A stretch of 43,077 bases of DNA, from the NCBI GenBank assembly GCA_011051715.1, contig DRKP01000096.1:1-43077 (forward strand), written 5' to 3'. Positions within the stretch are counted from its first letter, which is position 1. Each line of letters starts with the position of its first letter. The notes beneath the pieces are model-generated. The model had not been told where the DNA came from. It saw nothing but the letters and a program-made list of their open reading frames with translations, and ran no database searches. Made by a program: the position numbers and the translations under genes. Below are positions 41,717 through 43,077 of the stretch, piece by piece. Source of the stretch: Sedimenticola thiotaurini (lineage in GTDB: Bacteria > Pseudomonadota > Gammaproteobacteria > Chromatiales > Chromatiaceae).

Positions 41717-41834
41717 AAGGGGATGTGCTCGGGCACTCCTTCAGGTACTATCGTGCGCCCCATGGCGCCCAGCGACCACAGGCCCAGCCACCGCCCCGCC
41801 CCACCAACCCGCCCGACACCGACGACCACCCACC
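41717..41834 (+). other. C-rich, G-poor leader before the glcF-like gene
   Basis: The last about 65 bp before the start (from about 41768) are strongly C-rich and almost G-free on the coding strand (AGCCACCGCCCCGCCCC and following), a composition typical of Rho-binding (rut) segments. There is no Shine-Dalgarno before the GTG. Confidence 0.35.
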
Positions 41835-43076
41835 GTGACCCCTGAAGAGCTCAGCAAAGAGGCGGACCGGTGCGTCAAGTGTGGCCTCTGCCTGCCCCAT
41901 TGCCCCACCTATATCCTGACCCGGGACGAAGGGGATGCGCCGCGGGGCCGGATCGCCCTGATCCAGGGCTTCGTCGACGGCTCCCTCGACTCACCGCGCC
42001 TGATCCGGCACCTGGAGCGCTGCCTCGGCTGCCGCCGCTGTGAGACGGCCTGCCCCTCGGGGGTGCGCTATGGCCGCATCATCGATGCCGCCCGTGCCCT
42101 GGGCGCCAGGCCCGGCGGCAGCGGACGCCGGCGGCTGCTGCGGCTGCTGACCCGGCTCCCCTACCACAGGTCGATGCCGCGGCTGTTGCGCTGGTACCGA
42201 ACGGGGATGGTCCGGGGGCTGATGCGCGGGCTGGTCGGGCAGCGGTTGCGCCGGCTGGACGACATGCTGCCACCGGAGCCACCCGCTCCGGCCCCGAGCG
42301 GGGAGACCGGGGCGACGGGCCAGGTCGCCAGGGTCGCCCTGTTCACCGGTTGCGTCGGCCGCATCGCCGACCGGGGCGCCCTGGAGGCGGCAGAGCGGGT
42401 CCTCGCCAGCCTCGGCATCACCACCCTGGTCCCCGAGGGCCAGGGGTGCTGCGGCGCCATGCACCAGCACAACGGCTTCCCCGACGACGCCCTGGCGCTG
42501 GCCCGTGCCAATGGCCGGGCCTTTGCCGCCCTGGATGTGGACGCGGTGCTCTACCTGGCCAGCGGCTGCGGCACCCAGCTGCAGGCCTATGGATCGATGG
42601 CGGTGGAACTGGGCGCACCGCCGCTGGAGATCAGCCGGTATCTGGAGCAGTCCGGCCTGGCCGGCTCCCTGCGCCTGGCCGCCCTGGACGGTACCGTGGC
42701 GGTCCACACCCCCTGCACCCTGCGTTACCCGCTCGGCGGGTCCCAATGGCCGCTCCGTCTGTTGCAGCGGATCCCGGGAATCACGCTGAAACCGCTGCCC
42801 GACCTGGGGTGCTGCGGCGCGGCGGGCACCCAGGTGCTCACCCAGCCCGGACTGGCGGACCGGCTGCGGGAGACGATCCTGACAAGGATCCTGGAACTCC
42901 GCCCCCGCCTGCTGGTCACCAGCAACACCGGCTGTGCCATGCACCTGCGCGCGGGACTGAAGCAGAAGGGCAGCGCCATCGAGGTACTGCATCCGATCGA
43001 GGTGATTGAGCGGCAGTTGAAAGGGCCTAGGGGCGAGGGCCGAGGGCCGAGGAAAGACAGGGCCGAGTCGGGGTAG
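41835..43076 (+). CDS. GlcF-like glycolate oxidase iron-sulfur subunit
   Basis: A 413-codon Fe-S protein. Two 4Fe-4S motifs are near the N terminus (CVKCGLCLPHCP at 13-24 and CLGCRRCETACP at about 63-74). Two CCG domains follow, with GCCGAMHQHNG and GCCGAAGTQVL. This is the layout of GlcF, which passes electrons from GlcDE; glcD and glcE are not in the window. The natural end is probably near residue 396 (HPIEVIERQLK). The last about 17 codons are translated heptad repeat, and the stop TAG lies in a GGGTAGA heptad at the window edge. The GTG start lacks a Shine-Dalgarno. Confidence 0.85.
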   Translation: MTPEELSKEADRCVKCGLCLPHCPTYILTRDEGDAPRGRIALIQGFVDGSLDSPRLIRHLERCLGCRRCETACPSGVRYGRIIDAARALGARPGGSGRRRLLRLLTRLPYHRSMPRLLRWYRTGMVRGLMRGLVGQRLRRLDDMLPPEPPAPAPSGETGATGQVARVALFTGCVGRIADRGALEAAERVLASLGITTLVPEGQGCCGAMHQHNGFPDDALALARANGRAFAALDVDAVLYLASGCGTQLQAYGSMAVELGAPPLEISRYLEQSGLAGSLRLAALDGTVAVHTPCTLRYPLGGSQWPLRLLQRIPGITLKPLPDLGCCGAAGTQVLTQPGLADRLRETILTRILELRPRLLVTSNTGCAMHLRAGLKQKGSAIEVLHPIEVIERQLKGPRGEGRGPRKDRAESG

Positions 43077-43077
43077 A
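43030..43077 (+). repeat. Heptad array running out of the glcF-like gene
   Basis: GGGGCGA, GGGCCGA x2, GGAAAGA, CA, GGGCCGA, GTCG, GGGTAGA. It lies in frame at the 3' end of the glcF-like gene and provides its stop. The window ends here, so any minus partner is out of view. Confidence 0.9.

Overview
This high-GC window carries ordinary housekeeping and transport genes from a gammaproteobacterial chromosome. The best evidence for the lineage is synteny with the E. coli region around 65-66 min: gcv operon, ubiI, ubiH, pepP, ygfB, then divergently zapA, the 6S RNA gene and the 5-formyl-THF cyclo-ligase gene, with rpiA nearby. Differences include a two-subunit glycine decarboxylase (gcvPA/gcvPB), an RND pump inserted between gcvT and ubiI, and many intergenic repeats. 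Genus cannot be fixed from the sequence. There is no prophage, rRNA operon, CRISPR array or autonomous transposon.

Layout. 1-6.9 kb: the 3' part of a DUF255/YyaL-type gene, an EEP-family hydrolase, molybdenum cofactor genes (moaB, moeA, moaD, moaE, all on the minus strand) and a PfkB-family sugar kinase. 7-12.5 kb: a signalling island with a response regulator-PAS-GGDEF-EAL protein, an HDOD-GAF-histidine kinase and a divergent MinD/FlhG-like ATPase. 12.6-18 kb: the glycine-cleavage operon (gcvT-gcvH-gcvPA-gcvPB-dgkA) with a consensus-like promoter, a tandem glycine riboswitch and an intrinsic terminator. 18.2-22.6 kb: RND adaptor and transporter. 22.7-27.6 kb: two ubiquinone hydroxylases, pepP and a UPF0149 gene. 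27.8-29.2 kb: TIGR02449-like gene, zapA, 6S RNA, cyclo-ligase. 29.5-32.6 kb: a lysine-rich H1-like repeat protein, ilvA, rpiA. 32.8-38 kb: a branched-chain amino-acid ABC transporter (livK-H-M-G-F). 38.2-43 kb: a porin, tRNA-Gln(CTG), a four-helix-bundle gene, rplM-rpsI, and a GlcF-like iron-sulfur protein.

The most unusual content is intergenic. A family of 7-bp units of the form GGNNNNA (GGGCCGA, GGAACTA, GGAAAGA, GGAACAA, GGTTCTA, GGTACTA, GGACCTA and others) is assembled in phase into mosaic arrays, often as 16-bp composites (two heptads plus CA). These arrays occur at more than ten places. Where two occur in one gap they form an inverted pair, and in all six such pairs the G-rich strand of each array reads inward. 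One pair encloses the four-helix-bundle gene, some arrays occupy the ribosome-binding region of genes (moaE, livH), and one runs in frame into the end of the glcF-like gene. A second family is a degenerate tandem array with an exact 21-bp period that ends in an ATTCCGG...CCGGAAT palindrome resembling Neisseria dRS3 elements. Promoter, terminator and RNA calls rest on reading by eye; no database search was run.
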